Shown here: one piece after another, positions 21,801 to 33,400 of the stretch
How positions within the stretch are numbered: position 1 is the stretch's first letter
Layout: every line of letters begins with the position of its first letter
Assembly (NCBI GenBank): GCA_964036275.1
Contig: OZ038438.1
Coordinates: forward strand, 14,553,720 to 14,617,719
Direction of reading: 5' to 3'
DNA from: Litoditis marina
Lineage: Eukaryota > Nematoda > Chromadorea > Rhabditida > Rhabditidae
DNA: 64,000 nucleotides
Notes under the pieces: generated by a model
Databases searched by the model: none
Seen by the model: only the letters and a program-made list of their open reading frames with translations
What the model was told of the DNA's origin: nothing
Made by a program: the position numbers and the translations under genes

Positions 21801-24765
21801 CCATATTACATTTTGTATTTTTTGGATATCATGTTTTGTATACCCGTAAAGTTTGGTCATCTAAGTACGAAGTTGTCATACTTGGTAGAGCGTCATAACT
21901 ATGTATAGTCGTCGCCAACGGAAAGGCGGGAGGATACTGTATATCTCAATTTCCGCTGTGTACGAACACATGTCTTCGACTTCAAAGCTCGTCTTTCGTT
22001 GCGTAGGTTAGCGCACAACTAGCAATCTTTTGCTCGCAGGTTCAATTCCGGCGAGCGATAGAAATTTATAAAGTTGGCACCCCCTACATTTAAAAATCAT
22101 ATATCTCATTTTGATAATTCAATAACATCAATTCAGATACTTTCCCTGAAGCCGGCTGGTCACATGTTCACGTTGACAACTATTTGCAATACTGGTTCAC
22201 TTGCTACCGTATCATGGGGAACTGCTTTGGGTTGGTGTTGCCTTTTTTATATTTTCTTAAAGTTCAAACTTACAAAACGCTACAATTGATTTTTGCTGAG
22301 ACATTTTGAAACTGTTCGATTGGAGACAGTAGGCTGCACATTTTGTTTAGTAATTTGTGGAAACTGTGAAAAACGTTGTACTTCATTCTACACAGTTTCA
22401 TCTCTTCAACTGATATTAGTAGTCTTATTATTCTCGATTAGTGACCGGTTCGCGGTTCGGTTCGGGAAGAACCCGGTTCTCGAGTGAATTCGCCAGTGGG
22501 GCCGTGGCCAGTGTTATATCATTATATTTTATACTTCTCAATTTTAGCAATCTTAGGTGTTTCTTGAGGTAGAGTGTCATTTTCTCGTCGAGTCAATTTG
22601 TTTTCAAGGTGTGATCCGTGCTATTCATGAAGCCAAGCGGCTGAAGATGGTTTACGCGCTAGAAACAAGACCTTACAATCAGGTACACAACCTAACTTAT
22701 TCCTAATAATATTTACTAGTAGAATTGTTTCTATTCCATAATAACAATTTTTCTCAGGGTGTTCGTCTGACCGCGACAGAACTCTCCCACGGTGGAGTTC
22801 CTTTCAAGGTGGTGACAGACAGCATGGGCGCCTGGACGATGAAACAGCATACTGTGGATGCCGTATTGGTCGGTGGGTCACAGCTCTCGTTCCGCTTTTC
22901 GCATATCAGTTACATGAAAACGTTTCAATGTTAGTGTCACGGGTAGACAAAAATAGGTGCATGTGGTCCAGTGTTCAACTCGTAAGGCATGTTTAGAGAT
23001 TCATTTAACACAAAATGTGCAACGGGACGAAATGGAAACGAGAGAGATCGATCGATGACTGTGAGAAAAAAGAAGTGCTCGAAGCTGCAACGCTGTGGTA
23101 GGTAGGTGGACGAGGCTGAGGGCGGGATTGAGCGGAGGAGTTGCGGACTTGGTGCGGATGCGGAGGTACCCCAGGTAGCAAGATGGCTGCTACCAGAGGA
23201 AGGGGGGGGGGGGTTAGGCTAGCAAAACATCCTGATATCGTAGCTTTATTACAAAATGTTTTCAGGAGCTGACCAGGTGGCACTCAACGGTGACACGGCG
23301 AATAAAATAGGAACGTACATGTTGGCCATTCTCAGCAAACATCACGATATACCCTTCTATCCAGTTGTAAGTAAACTGCTCGTTTTACTAGTGAAGTCTC
23401 CACTTCATAAGTGCAGCACATACACACCACAAATGCACTGCTAACTACCTCAGTTAGCAGTGCATTTGTGGTGTGTTCCCATACGCATTGCTCACTATTG
23501 GAGAAATACCAGATTTTGACGATGCTCCAATTGTTAGTGTAGACGTGAAAATTTTCTATTAAATTTCGAGAAGGGATGTAAAATCAGTACGGTTAAAAGA
23601 ATGCAAGCGATGATCGAAGTGAGGCTGCCAGAGAACGCCATGAGTGGAGTTTATTTTCGAAAGCATTGTTTTGTCAGGTCCCGTTCAACACCATAAACAC
23701 AGATCGCCAAACAGGTGACACTATACCAATTGAAGAACGACCGGCGGATGAGATGTTGCACATAAACGGTCAGTTTCGAAATTATATGATACGTGGTATC
23801 AAAACAAAATACTGAGAAGTTTGTAATTCATGGAGGAGGGGTCACATATCATCTTTCGGTGTGCATACCATAAATTCATTGCATAATAACTTATAGAACA
23901 AATAAAAATGAGCGGGATCAAAGTACGAACAGTGAAACAGAGTAACATATATGCATTACCAGCCCACCTTTCCATCACATTGCCAGGGCGATACCTATAT
24001 ATGAACTGTGTGAGTGAGAGTTGAAAAGTTGGTATTGTGTGAGTAGAAGTTGAAAATTTGGCATTGTTTGAGTTGAAGTTAAAAAGTTGGTATTATGTGA
24101 GTAAAAGTTCAAAACTCTGAAGCCTGAGCGCTAGTAGATACGCTAGCTCTGAAAAATAATCTAGTAGTTTTCCAAGGTCTTACGGTATTCACGCGGCTCT
24201 ATGGTATATTCCCACGCTTGCGGCATTCGCGTAACCTGTACTAGATACGACACACTGGCGTTTATAGGGAAGCTGTATTCATAAAACGACAATCCATCAA
24301 ATCGCGATATTGCCTTACAACAATAGTTGTACAAAATGGCAATAAATGTATAGCTATTTCAGAAGTACTTATTTTAAGTACTTTATTTTTGGTAAAAGCT
24401 TAATTTATTAAGTTTCTAACATTCAATATGAAATTTAAGAATAACCGTTGCCCGCGTCAATACTTCAGCTACCGTAACCCGAAACGCTAGTAGATTCCCT
24501 AGTTGATATCAACATCGGGTTTTTTCCTCGCGTATCTACTAGCGTTCAGGCTTCAGAGAAGTTGATATAGTGTGAGTAAGTTGGTATAGTGTGAGTAACA
24601 TGCATTATTGCAGGTACTCGCGTGGGTGCTTTGGGAACTCCAGTTTGGAATCCGGCTTTCGATGTGACTCCTGCCGCTCTCATCACAAAGATAATCACGG
24701 ATTTCGGAAATTTCCACCCACATGAACTGGAAACAAAAGTCACTCAAATCACTCAGAATATCTGA
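18844..24765 (+). CDS. MRI1: Methylthioribose-1-phosphate isomerase
   Basis: Cytosolic aldose-ketose isomerase of the methionine salvage pathway, converting 5-methylthioribose-1-phosphate to methylthioribulose-1-phosphate; related to eIF2B alpha/beta/delta. Exons: 18844-18952, 20390-20472, 20863-20976, 21387-21496, 21656-21734, 22137-22230, 22609-22682, 22758-22872, 23266-23366, 23678-23768, 24614-24765; 373 aa, the usual family length. Family landmarks in order: DQLLLP (37-42), VRGAP (65-69), SRPTAINL (109-116), CNTGSLAT with the catalytic cysteine C182, [28 protein letters not shown] with the catalytic aspartate D262, and [10 protein letters not shown]182 and D262 are 80 residues apart, as in the Bacillus enzyme (C160/D240). 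Its long introns hold several inverted-repeat elements. It may be the second gene of an operon with the acyltransferase. Confidence 0.95.
19211..19493. mobile_element. Mutator-like MITE/hairpin with GGTAACC repeats
   Basis: A 283-bp palindromic element in MRI1 intron 1. The left end reads GGTGAATTCTATATCTAACC. The reverse complement of the right end reads GGCTAATTCTACAACTAACC. Both continue into the same GGGTTTTTAGGTAACCTAAC sequence, giving arms of about 90 bp. A 10-bp direct repeat CCCATTTTGT flanks it (19201-19210 and 19494-19503). A target duplication of 9-11 bp with long inverted ends is typical of Mutator-like elements. No coding capacity. Confidence 0.8.
20210..20295. repeat. Short hairpin repeat, copy b (MRI1 intron 1)
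   Basis: TGTAGTTTGAG...TTTGATC at the left is matched by GATCAAACTATAAAC at the right. Member of the same family as 6541-6596. Confidence 0.5.
21994..22062 (+). other. Degenerate tRNA-like sequence in MRI1 intron 5
   Basis: A GGTTCAATTCC box B (T-loop) follows a GTAGGTTAGCGCA stretch resembling a D-arm, with partly complementary ends (TCGTTGC/GAGCGA). The anticodon loop does not fold properly. This is more likely a tRNA pseudogene or the head of a tRNA-derived SINE than a working tRNA. Confidence 0.35.
23422..23476. repeat. Perfect 24-bp hairpin with 7-nt loop (MRI1 intron 9)
   Basis: Positions 23422-23445 (ACACACCACAAATGCACTGC...) are the exact reverse complement of 23453-23476, with loop TACCTCA. 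RNA from either strand would form a perfect 24-bp stem. It could be a small MITE or a source of small RNA. Confidence 0.75.
24010..24114. repeat. Tandem repeat of about 29 bp (MRI1 intron 10)
   Basis: Three to four diverged units of GTGTGAGTAGAAGTTGAAAA plus TTTGGTATT. Further partial units continue after the MITE, at about 24559-24600, so the MITE inserted into a pre-existing tandem array. Confidence 0.65.
24115..24558. mobile_element. 444-bp MITE with 29-bp inverted ends (MRI1 intron 10)
   Basis: The left end (24115-24143, starting CTCTGAAGCCTGAGCGCTAG) and right end (24530-24558) are inverted copies with one or two mismatches. It interrupts the GTGTGAGT tandem array. No target duplication was resolved and no coding frame is present. 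The motif ACTAGATACG inside also occurs near the SL1 sequence. Confidence 0.75.
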
Positions 24766-25635
24766 TAATTTTCTGTTGAATGAATATGAAATGAAGTGTT
24801 CGATTATTTTGAAAAACAAGTGAGAGATTACGTGTAACAAGTGGGCATCGAACCTACATCATTCTACATCATCTGAAACATTGACGCGAGTAAAAATTAC
24901 AATTAAGAGAAAGAGATAGAGTAACATATGAAGAGATATTTATGAAAAGCGGTGTTGAAAAAGCCTGGGAATTTAATTGACAAGACTACCACAGAATAGA
25001 AAACGCTTCTCATTTTATAGATATGAACCGAAAAGAGGTACAAAACCGGTTCCGATGTGTTCGAAGTACTCATTGACTTTTCGACCATAAAATATGCATA
25101 ATATCTCCGCAATGCAACTCCCGTTTTTACCTAGCGATAACGTATCCACTAGTACAAATGTTGACACAATAATAAATAGCAACGATTTAAGTTCAATCAA
25201 AGGGGCAAACGGTCAAGCTGGCCCATACTCTAGTGTTTGTAGTTTGCTCCCGGTATATTTTGAGCGTGATTCAGCTGTTTACGCTGATCACATTACAACT
25301 CAAATTTAGTCATCCCCTATAATTCAACCCATAGCGACCTTGTCTTCTTCGTACTTGTCTTCTTCGTTATTTGTCGAATAAAACCATAGGAACTTCTAGC
25401 CGACAGTTAAGACACTGGTAGAACGGTAGTAATAGTTCAACTGTGGTGATATGGTCGTAAACGTCCCGCGATTCAGTAGTAAACTTCTGGTAACGTTGAA
25501 TGACGATTACTACCAGTAAATCGGTTATATATCTCAAGTAACTTCAAAACTGAACTAGATATCTAATACCAGATGTGATACCTATACTAGATACGGATGT
25601 CTGGGAGACTGCTCTGCAGGCTTCTGGCTGTTTTT

Positions 25636-25657
25636 GGTTTAATTACCCAAGTTTGAG
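25636..25657 (+). ncRNA. Spliced leader SL1 sequence (SL RNA gene or fragment)
   Basis: All 22 bases equal the canonical nematode SL1 leader (begins GGTTTAATTACCCAAG, ends TTTGAG), and a GT donor follows directly (25658-25659). The leader is donated to the 5' ends of pre-mRNAs by trans-splicing. The bases after the leader allow a small stem, GAGGT (653-659 region) with ACCTC. The rest of a typical ~100-nt SL RNA is not convincing: the only Sm-like run, AAATTTTG, lies at about 25735-25742 and no GC-rich 3' hairpin follows. The leader exon is certain; whether it is a working SL RNA gene, a diverged one or a pseudogene is open. A retrocopied trans-spliced mRNA is less likely because of the GT donor. 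Confidence 0.8.
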
Positions 25658-25832
25658 GTACTTTTCACCTCTTATGCGAGCTCAGTATTTAGTACGTGGG
25701 GACTAGATACTAGAAGGGCCATAAAATGATAATTAAATTTTGTTTTATAAAATAAATAATTTTTAAGTGTTTTATATTCGATAATTCGAAATAATTGTAC
25801 TGCTGTTTCACTGCCGTTGAACTACAGCTTTA

Positions 25833-25951
25833 CTGGCGTTGTACTGCAGTAGCGACACCGTACTACTACCGTTTTAACGGCTAGCGATACTGCAGTAACA
25901 CTACCAGTAAAACGGTGGTAGTACGGTGTCGCTACTGTAGTAGAACGCCGG
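25833..25951. repeat. 44-bp inverted repeat with short spacer
   Basis: Arms 25833-25876 and 25908-25951 match in about 38-39 of 44 positions (left arm CTGGCGTTGTACTGCAGTAG...). The 31-bp spacer also contains CTGCAGTA. Similar GTAGTACGG/ACTACCAG words occur at about 25410-25530, suggesting a larger decayed element. Confidence 0.65.
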
Positions 25952-26719
25952 TTTTATCTTTACAGTGACACTACGCGTCCCATATTTTTTGTGACCTCTC
26001 AAAGTTTGTAATGAAGTTTCTCCAATCATTTTCGCTCCCGTGTTATAAAAAACTGATAGTAATGGAAACTTCGTGTTCTTAAGACAATTATAGGGAGATT
26101 TGAAGACTTACTGTATACCTCACTTTCGGCTGTGTTGAACTTACATTTCTAACGAAATGAGTGTTATGTTGTCATAGTAATTGATACAACAGTATATTTT
26201 GGTGATTTTTGTCACGAGGTTTAGCAAATCCCAGAGTTTATAGCCAACTTAGTGAACTAAAAGATTTTACTTTGCCCTAATTGCCTGCTGCCTATAGCTC
26301 AAAATCCGACGTGACGCCGAGAGTAGTCGTAATCACAGACGACATTTTAAGCTAGACGTGGACCATTGTCAGCTGATTTTGTGTTTGAAAGATAAATAAT
26401 GGTGCATTTCCTATAATTTTCAGTTCTCAACCTATTTACCGATAGGGATAGTTTATGTAACAGTTTGCGCAAGTAGGCGGCAAAATTGACCCATGAAATT
26501 GAATTTATCATCTATTTGATTTGATTTTTGAGCAAAAAACCTAATCTATCGCGTCTTTCTATCTAGTTACTCACGTGTTTCACCTTATTTTTTACTATAT
26601 TCTGAATATCGTGGTAGAGTTAAAAGTGTTCAGATATTTTCCATATTGATCTATTTAGCCAAATTCGATTTGTCGTATCCGATACGATAATATTCCCTTA
26701 TCTATCATACAAATCATGG

Positions 26720-27350
26720 GAAAATTGAAGTATCGCCCCCCACTTTAGTTGGGTCCCCCCCCCGTAGCACTTCAACCCCCCACCCAAGCTAAAACCTGAA
26801 AATCTAGGAGAGGGGGGGGGTCCACAGCGTTTTCACCAGCCTTGTTTTTTGTGAGCAGTATGCATTAGATGAAAATCCAGAAAACTATCCGGACGGGACG
26901 CAAGCCCGCGCAGGCAAGATCTGACGGTATGCACATGCTGCATACTGCCCCGAACTTCCTATTTCATTAAAATCACTTCTTGGCACTTTGGCACGTAAGG
27001 TACGCGTCCGCGTGTCGCGTTACGGCCGAATGAAAAGACGCGAAACAGGCCAACTCTAATGTGGCGGCGGAGAACGCTGTGGGTCAAAATTCAACTTCGA
27101 CATTTACTATTTACCCCCCAACTGAGTCGGCGGGGGGTAGAACTTCAATGGTGGGGGGTCAAACTTCAACGAGTGGGGAGCTGAACTTCAATACCGGAAA
27201 TGTTTACTTTTTACCCCCCACCCTCAAACTTTTGTATTTCAGGTGATAAATTGAATTATAACCCCCCGGTGGGGGGGGGGGGGTCAAGCCACAATTCCCC
27301 AAACGCAATACAAATTAAGAAAGGTGGGGGGTAAAAAGTCAATGTTCCCC
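26720..27350. repeat. G/C-run repeat block upstream of ATG2
   Basis: Runs of 5-13 G or C alternate with words such as GGGGGGTCAAACTTCAACG and TTTACTTTTTACCCCCCACC. The latter is matched inverted near 27322-27348 (GGTGGGGGGTAAAAAGTCAA). The strand with four or more nearby G-runs could form G-quadruplexes. It lies just upstream of the ATG2 first exon, so it may overlap the promoter. Confidence 0.6.
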
Positions 27351-27420
27351 AAATCATATCTTTTATTTCTGCGTAATCATACTGAAGATACATTTAGTTC
27401 CATGTTTGTTATCATTTTTG

Positions 27421-27430
27421 TCTTTTTCAG
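27421..27430 (+). other. Putative trans-splice acceptor of ATG2
   Basis: GTCTTTTTCAG ends 3 nt before the ATG at 27434. This is the strongest of the six acceptors. Confidence 0.6.
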
Positions 27431-27433
27431 TGC

Positions 27434-30400
27434 ATGTTGTTATCCGATTTCAATATCAGTAATCATGTACATAACCGATGGTGTCGCTTCATAATACAGA
27501 GGTATGCATTTTGAATGTTAGTTTCAGTGACTCTGGTTTTGAAAATGAGATCTCCGAAGTGGGAGAGTTTTCACGATTCTGATGAAGTTCTTATTGAGTT
27601 TGATTCGTGTCAACCTCTCTGCTTCTAGGCGAAGATTGAGTAGGAACCCTTCTACATGATAATATGGAAATTGAGTTACCGGTATCCGCTCTCCGAGATT
27701 ATTCTCCTAGAAATATCAGCTATTGTATGTGAACATTTGTAGTTAACAGATCTTCATCATACGTGTGACGTCTCAGGTGGATTTGATAGTTCGATTAGGT
27801 AGTAGAAGAAGAACTGTATTTCATGTTTTTGTTCTGGCGCTGACAGATGGCCTTTTTTTTAGGTATCTTGGTCAGTTTCTGGAGCGGAATTTATCATTGG
27901 ATCAGCTTTCGGTAGAGCTCTCATCCGGGCGAGTGAATGTAGAGGACGTCAACATTAATGTACATGTACGTTTGTTAGCTTTCACTGTCTTGCTCTATTC
28001 GTTGATGATACGGACCATGCGGCATTCTGTTATGTAAGAGCTCAATTATTCTTGACATCTTTTGAACTTTTTCAAACTACTATGTTTTTGATAACAAATT
28101 GATTACAAAATTTATATTTCCAGTATGTCAATGATTTATTTGCGAAGGCCAATGTCCCTTTGAAGTTGGTCGATGGATTTATCGGTCGTATTTCTATCGG
28201 TATGTTGTAATTTATCGTTTATTTTGTGGGTAGAAAGGGGAAAAGGGGGTGTATAGACTCACAAATCTACATTTTTTCAAGAACTGTATTTATTCTACTA
28301 CTTACTTTATGCTTTATTTTCTGGAGTGATCAGAGCGTCATGAAGAATCATAATTCCATCAGTTCGTTAATGTTGCTTTAAAGTTTTAGGTGCAGGCTAG
28401 GGTTGTTAATCGAGTTCAAAATTTCGAGTTTTCGAGTTTTGGGAAATTTCGAGTTTTAGTAATTTCGAGTTTTCAAGTTTTGGGAAATTTCGAGTTTTCG
28501 AGTTTTTGAGTTTCGGGAAATTTCGAGTTTCGAGTTCGACTCAACTCGAAAATTTTCGAGTCGAGTTTTGAGTGTTTTTGGACCCAAAAAGAGACATTTT
28601 TCGAGTCCAAAATTTTGATTTTCGAGTTTTCGCGTTCAAAATTTCGAGTTTTCGAGTTTTGGGAATTTTCGAGTTTCGGAAAATTTCGAGTTGTCGCGTT
28701 TTTGGAAAATTTCGAGTTTTCGAGTTTTGAGAAATTTCGAGTTCGGCTCAACTCGAAAATTTTCGAGTCGAGTTTTGAGTGTTTTTGGACCCAAAAAGAG
28801 ACATTTTTCGAGTCCAAAATTTTGATTTTCGAGTTTTCGCGTTCAAAATTTCGAGTTTTCGAGTTTTGGAAATTTTCGAGTTTCGGAAAATTTCGAGTTG
28901 TCGCGTTTTTGGAAAATTTCGAGTTTTCGAGTTTTGAGAAATTTCGAGTTTCGAGTTCGGCTCAACTCGAAAATTTTCGGTTTTTTCGAGTCAAGTTCGA
29001 GTTTAACAACCCTAGTGCAGGCGGACCATTCTTAATTTCTATTACAGAAGTGCCATGGATGAAACTGATCTCGGACTCTAGTCGTCTCACAGTAGATAAC
29101 TTGCAACTCACTTTTCAAGCCGAGGAAGGTGTCAAGTTAGATGACAAAGATCTTGGTAGGTGGTTTGTTTTGATTCTATAGAACTTCCCAGCTAGCTTCG
29201 AAAAAAACTGAACGTTAGGGTGACAGCCACAGACTCACAAATTTGAGCCCACGGCGTTCTCAACAACAGCTTTATTAAATAAGGAACTCGCGTCCTCAAT
29301 TTTAGACGCTCCGAAAATGATTCGCGTGAAAATAAGCGCGATACGCAGCGAATTAGGCGCTGTGACCATTCCAAATTGCAGTGGGATACAGTGTCCCGCC
29401 ACGAAAACTTTGTCGACGGAGCTCAATACAAGTTTAATCGCAAAAATTACTGTAGGCGAGAACGCCGTGAGCCGTCTAGTAACTCTCTCATCGCTTCTCG
29501 TTTTGATTTCAACTTTGTGCCAGATTCATATTTTTTTCTAATATGTTCTCAGTTTAGCGTTAGTAAACCCGATTCTGGTTAGAAAGTGCAACCCAGAGTC
29601 GAAACGTTCTTGTTTACATAAAGTCTTCAGACACCCATTCTTCTGATCAAACTTTCCCAAAGAAAGTGTGAAATTGGGATGGGATTTACTAGAAACCGTT
29701 CAATTGTAGTAGCATCTATGCTGGGAAGTGTGGTCGAGTCGTTAGTTTCATCCCAAGAGCTCGCTCGGAGTTTCTGTGATGAGCAAGAACAAGAGGGAGA
29801 CGCTGATATGAATGGCCAGGACGGAATTCAAGCGTTTACTAAGGTAATATTTCCCTTATTGGAATGACAATGATAATTATGTTTTATAGGAAAGAATTTC
29901 TTCAAAATATATGCGTTAAGCGATCGTTCAATGTATGATTACAAACTGTTCAAGTATTTCTCTCGTGTTTCAGATCATCGATGCTATTATATCGCGATTT
30001 TGCATGGAATTGAATGAAACGACGATTCGGTTAGAGAACCCCCCACACCCACAGTCTGATCTGTGTACCGCACTTGAGTTGCGAATAGATAAGTAAGTCA
30101 TGTTTCGCGTGATCATTCGGGGCAAAACGTATCGAGGATTTCACGAAAATGGATTGAACCATTGAACCAGATTGAATTTTTTTTACAGTTTTGTAGAGAA
30201 TAACATATTTTTCTTCAATACAGAAATTGAATGTGGATGACAAAAGTACTTATAGTATATGAATTCTATTAGGAGAAATGGAGAACAGTTTTCAGTTGAT
30301 ACATAGCTTCCTTTTTATCAGGCTCCGTGTGTTTGTTTTGTATTTTGATATTATTTGAATCTGCACTTTCTGATGTGGATTTAGTATTCCCCATTTTCAG

Positions 30401-33400
30401 AATAAAGTTTATGGATGAACAACTCCGTAACTGTGAGCAAGATGGGAGGAGTGCAGAAACTATCACGAATCAACCACAGGGCATTGGAAGCATAACCAAC
30501 TTGAACAAGTTCCTATCGCTATCAGGTGAGTTATTCCTGTGGAAAAAAATGAACGCTTCAAGATTTTTTGTGACTCAAGTTCAATATATAACAGGATACT
30601 CAAAATTTAAATTGTTGCAACTTATTTGCGCTTCGTTACTTTCATAACTTATTGTCAGGTGTCGAAGCGTTCACGGATGTTTTCTCTCGTATCGACGACT
30701 TACCTATGGATGATAATAGCACGAGCCTAGTACTCACAAGTATGTACATACGAAGAGAAAAGATGAAGCAGGTTGGTTCATTCGATGACATTATCTTCAT
30801 TTCCATTACATTATGTATCGATCAAAAAAGACGTTTTTCTTTTTGATTTTATTTCTAAAGTACCAATCTTGAAATGTTCTCAATGATACATCTTCAATGC
30901 TCAACAGACCAGCTCAACATTCGATTTTCTTCAGGATTGCAGAATCATATTTTGGTAGTTGATTTTGCCATTTCCAGAGGTCACCCACTAGATCGCCGAA
31001 TGAATCAGTTTGCCCAGAGTTATTCACTTCAACTATGACTTCAACCACAAGTTTTCAATCCTGTCACTCTACATGTAAGTCAAATTATCTTCGTCTGTCT
31101 GGCGCAGTGCGTTCAATGCTTTCATGTTCGCTAAAGTTATGTTCTCAGTTTAAGCTGAACGGTTTTGTGGTTATTAATAGTCGAAGTCGAGAAATAATGG
31201 GAGAAATGGTGGATGCGTTAAATTTGGGTTGATTTTCGAGCGATCAAGTAAGTGTTCTGTTTGCAAATTGCGAAAACTCAACATTGTGCAGAGCATTTGC
31301 ATTGATCACGTGGATGTGTTTGAGTATTGTATTGTTGTGTAATGACTACGTTCAGTGCCTGGTCTGGAGTCGATGACAGCAACTTTGTCAGAATTCAAAG
31401 TCATGAAAGCAGATCCTGAGTGAGTTGCGTTATTCGATTGCCGCATTCTGTTTTGTAGCCATTGATGGAAAATCCCCGTTACCTGACCAGAGGATGCTTA
31501 AATTTTCTTCAAATTTTACTCGAGGCAGCCATACCTATTTCGAAATAGCAAGATTTCTTGGAAGTTCCCTTATAATGTTTGTGGCGTGATAATTATTTAA
31601 TCCCTTCACCCCTATCCCATTTCCCACATACGTTTTTATGATCGATGTCAATGTCAAGTGTCAACTAGTCTCAAATGTTTTCAGCTTGTTGTCGAATCCT
31701 ATCAAGTTTGCGGAATTGGTTGGAGAATCAAATGTGATGATACGATTTTTCAATACAACTTGCGGTGGTGAACAAGTTGAAAACAAGGTTAGTTCATTGC
31801 AAAACTGATATTGGAATTTTTCTCAGTCCTTTTACATTTTGATTTCATCTTATAAAGATTTAGGGTGGGCATATATCAATTTCTGTCTTCTATGATAGCA
31901 ACTGTGTATTTGCTGACCTTTCGAGAGAGATTATACTTCAATTGGTGTATTATCCTTCATTCGAAAATAACTCGTGGAAATGAATGCCAAATGGAAGTTT
32001 TTTTCTATCTTGCTAATTTTGCATTTTCAGATCGATGTGGAGGCATTTTTCAAAGGAGTCAACGTATTCATTGCCCCTTCCCAGATCGAGATCGTCAAAA
32101 GGTGAGTCCTTTCTTTCACACAATGGTGGCTGAGTAAATGCGGGCTTAGCAATACATGCTGCTCCCTGCTCTGTTCTGCTGTTTCTAGTTTGATCTCGCT
32201 GGGTTTCAGCCATAATGGTAAAATACTAATGCATGATGATCAAACTACACATTTACCTCCAGGGGTGACCACAAGTTGCACGCGTGCAACATTTGTAAAG
32301 GGGGGGGGGCGTAAAGGCCCCTACAAGACCGAAAATTTTCGAAATTATGGTGATTTTTGTCAATTTTCGTGAAATTATCGCAATTTTGAAGAATAATTTC
32401 GTATTTTTTGGCGAGTTTCTGTTCTTTAAAGGGTAGGGGTCGTACCGGCGGTAGGTTCGGTCAACTTTTTGGTTACCCCTGTCTACCTCCCTATGGTGAG
32501 AGGGTAGGCAAAAACGATGCAAGCCGAGAGATGTGCATTCCCACCAAACAGTTAGTCGCATGTTCAATATTCAGGTTTTTTGCCTCGGTAGCACTTCCAC
32601 AGTCGCGATCGTACAACAATGAGAATGGGAAACCCATGGAGGAAAAGGACTATGATAATATTGTGCGAAGTATCGAAATAAATCAGACGAGGCATGTTCA
32701 AGATTTCGGAGGAGGTTTGTTTGAGATACTGTAATGTTCCCATTCTTTCACTTGTGTTCCAGTTAGCTTGAAAGGAGTTTCCGCATTAGAATCGAGTAGG
32801 TTAGATCTTCTACTCAGATTCCTAGATGGCTCATTCGGGCGACTGTTTTGTAAACGATTCTCCGTGTAGTTTGATTCTTTCATCTCTATTACCCCGTACT
32901 GCGTACTAGGCTTGTCGAGTGTCGACAATTGATTTTCATTGCACTCTGCTGTCTTTTCGTTAGTAGTTATAGTTGCTTTTTCTGGAGTTATACAGTATAC
33001 ACTAATTGTGTTTGTGTAGGCAATTGGTGCGGCCACGAGGAATACCGAGAGTTCGACAATGTTAATCTCGAGGACAGCAAATCGTTGAGGAAGTTCAGCG
33101 ATCAGGAGACCACCTACAAGACCCTAAGTGAGTCTTTCACTCATTATTACGAGAATTAGAGGGTTTGTGATAAAGATAGTGTGTGTGTCTGTTCATTCAA
33201 CTCTTTTCAGAGAATGATTCTCGTGGACGGCGGGGTCATACCCGAGTAAAGGCCACAATCGGTTCTCTGCTCGTTTACATACCGCACGCAGATCCCCTTG
33301 CTTTCGAGAATGTGCAATTGTACCAGGAAAGAGGACATCATGACGCTATTGAAAAACTCCAGACCATTTCCGATCGGTCAGTTATTTGGCCTTATCGGTT

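Larger units (their letters stand above)
24766..27433. other. Intergenic region between MRI1 and ATG2
   Basis: No protein gene recognised. It holds the SL1 sequence (25636-25657), a 44-bp inverted repeat (25833-25951) and a G/C-run block (about 26720-27350) that ends about 80 bp before the ATG2 start. An AATAAA occurs at about 25377-25382, rather far from the MRI1 stop. Confidence 0.6.

Noticed and set aside
25583..25620. 5S rRNA-like remnant upstream of SL1
   Set aside because: Words such as GGATG and GGAGAC recall the 5S 3' part, but the match is short, gapped and not convincing.
28473..28817. 114-codon minus-strand frame
   Set aside because: Same MITE family, low-complexity Lys/Asn/Ser/Phe repeats; not a gene.
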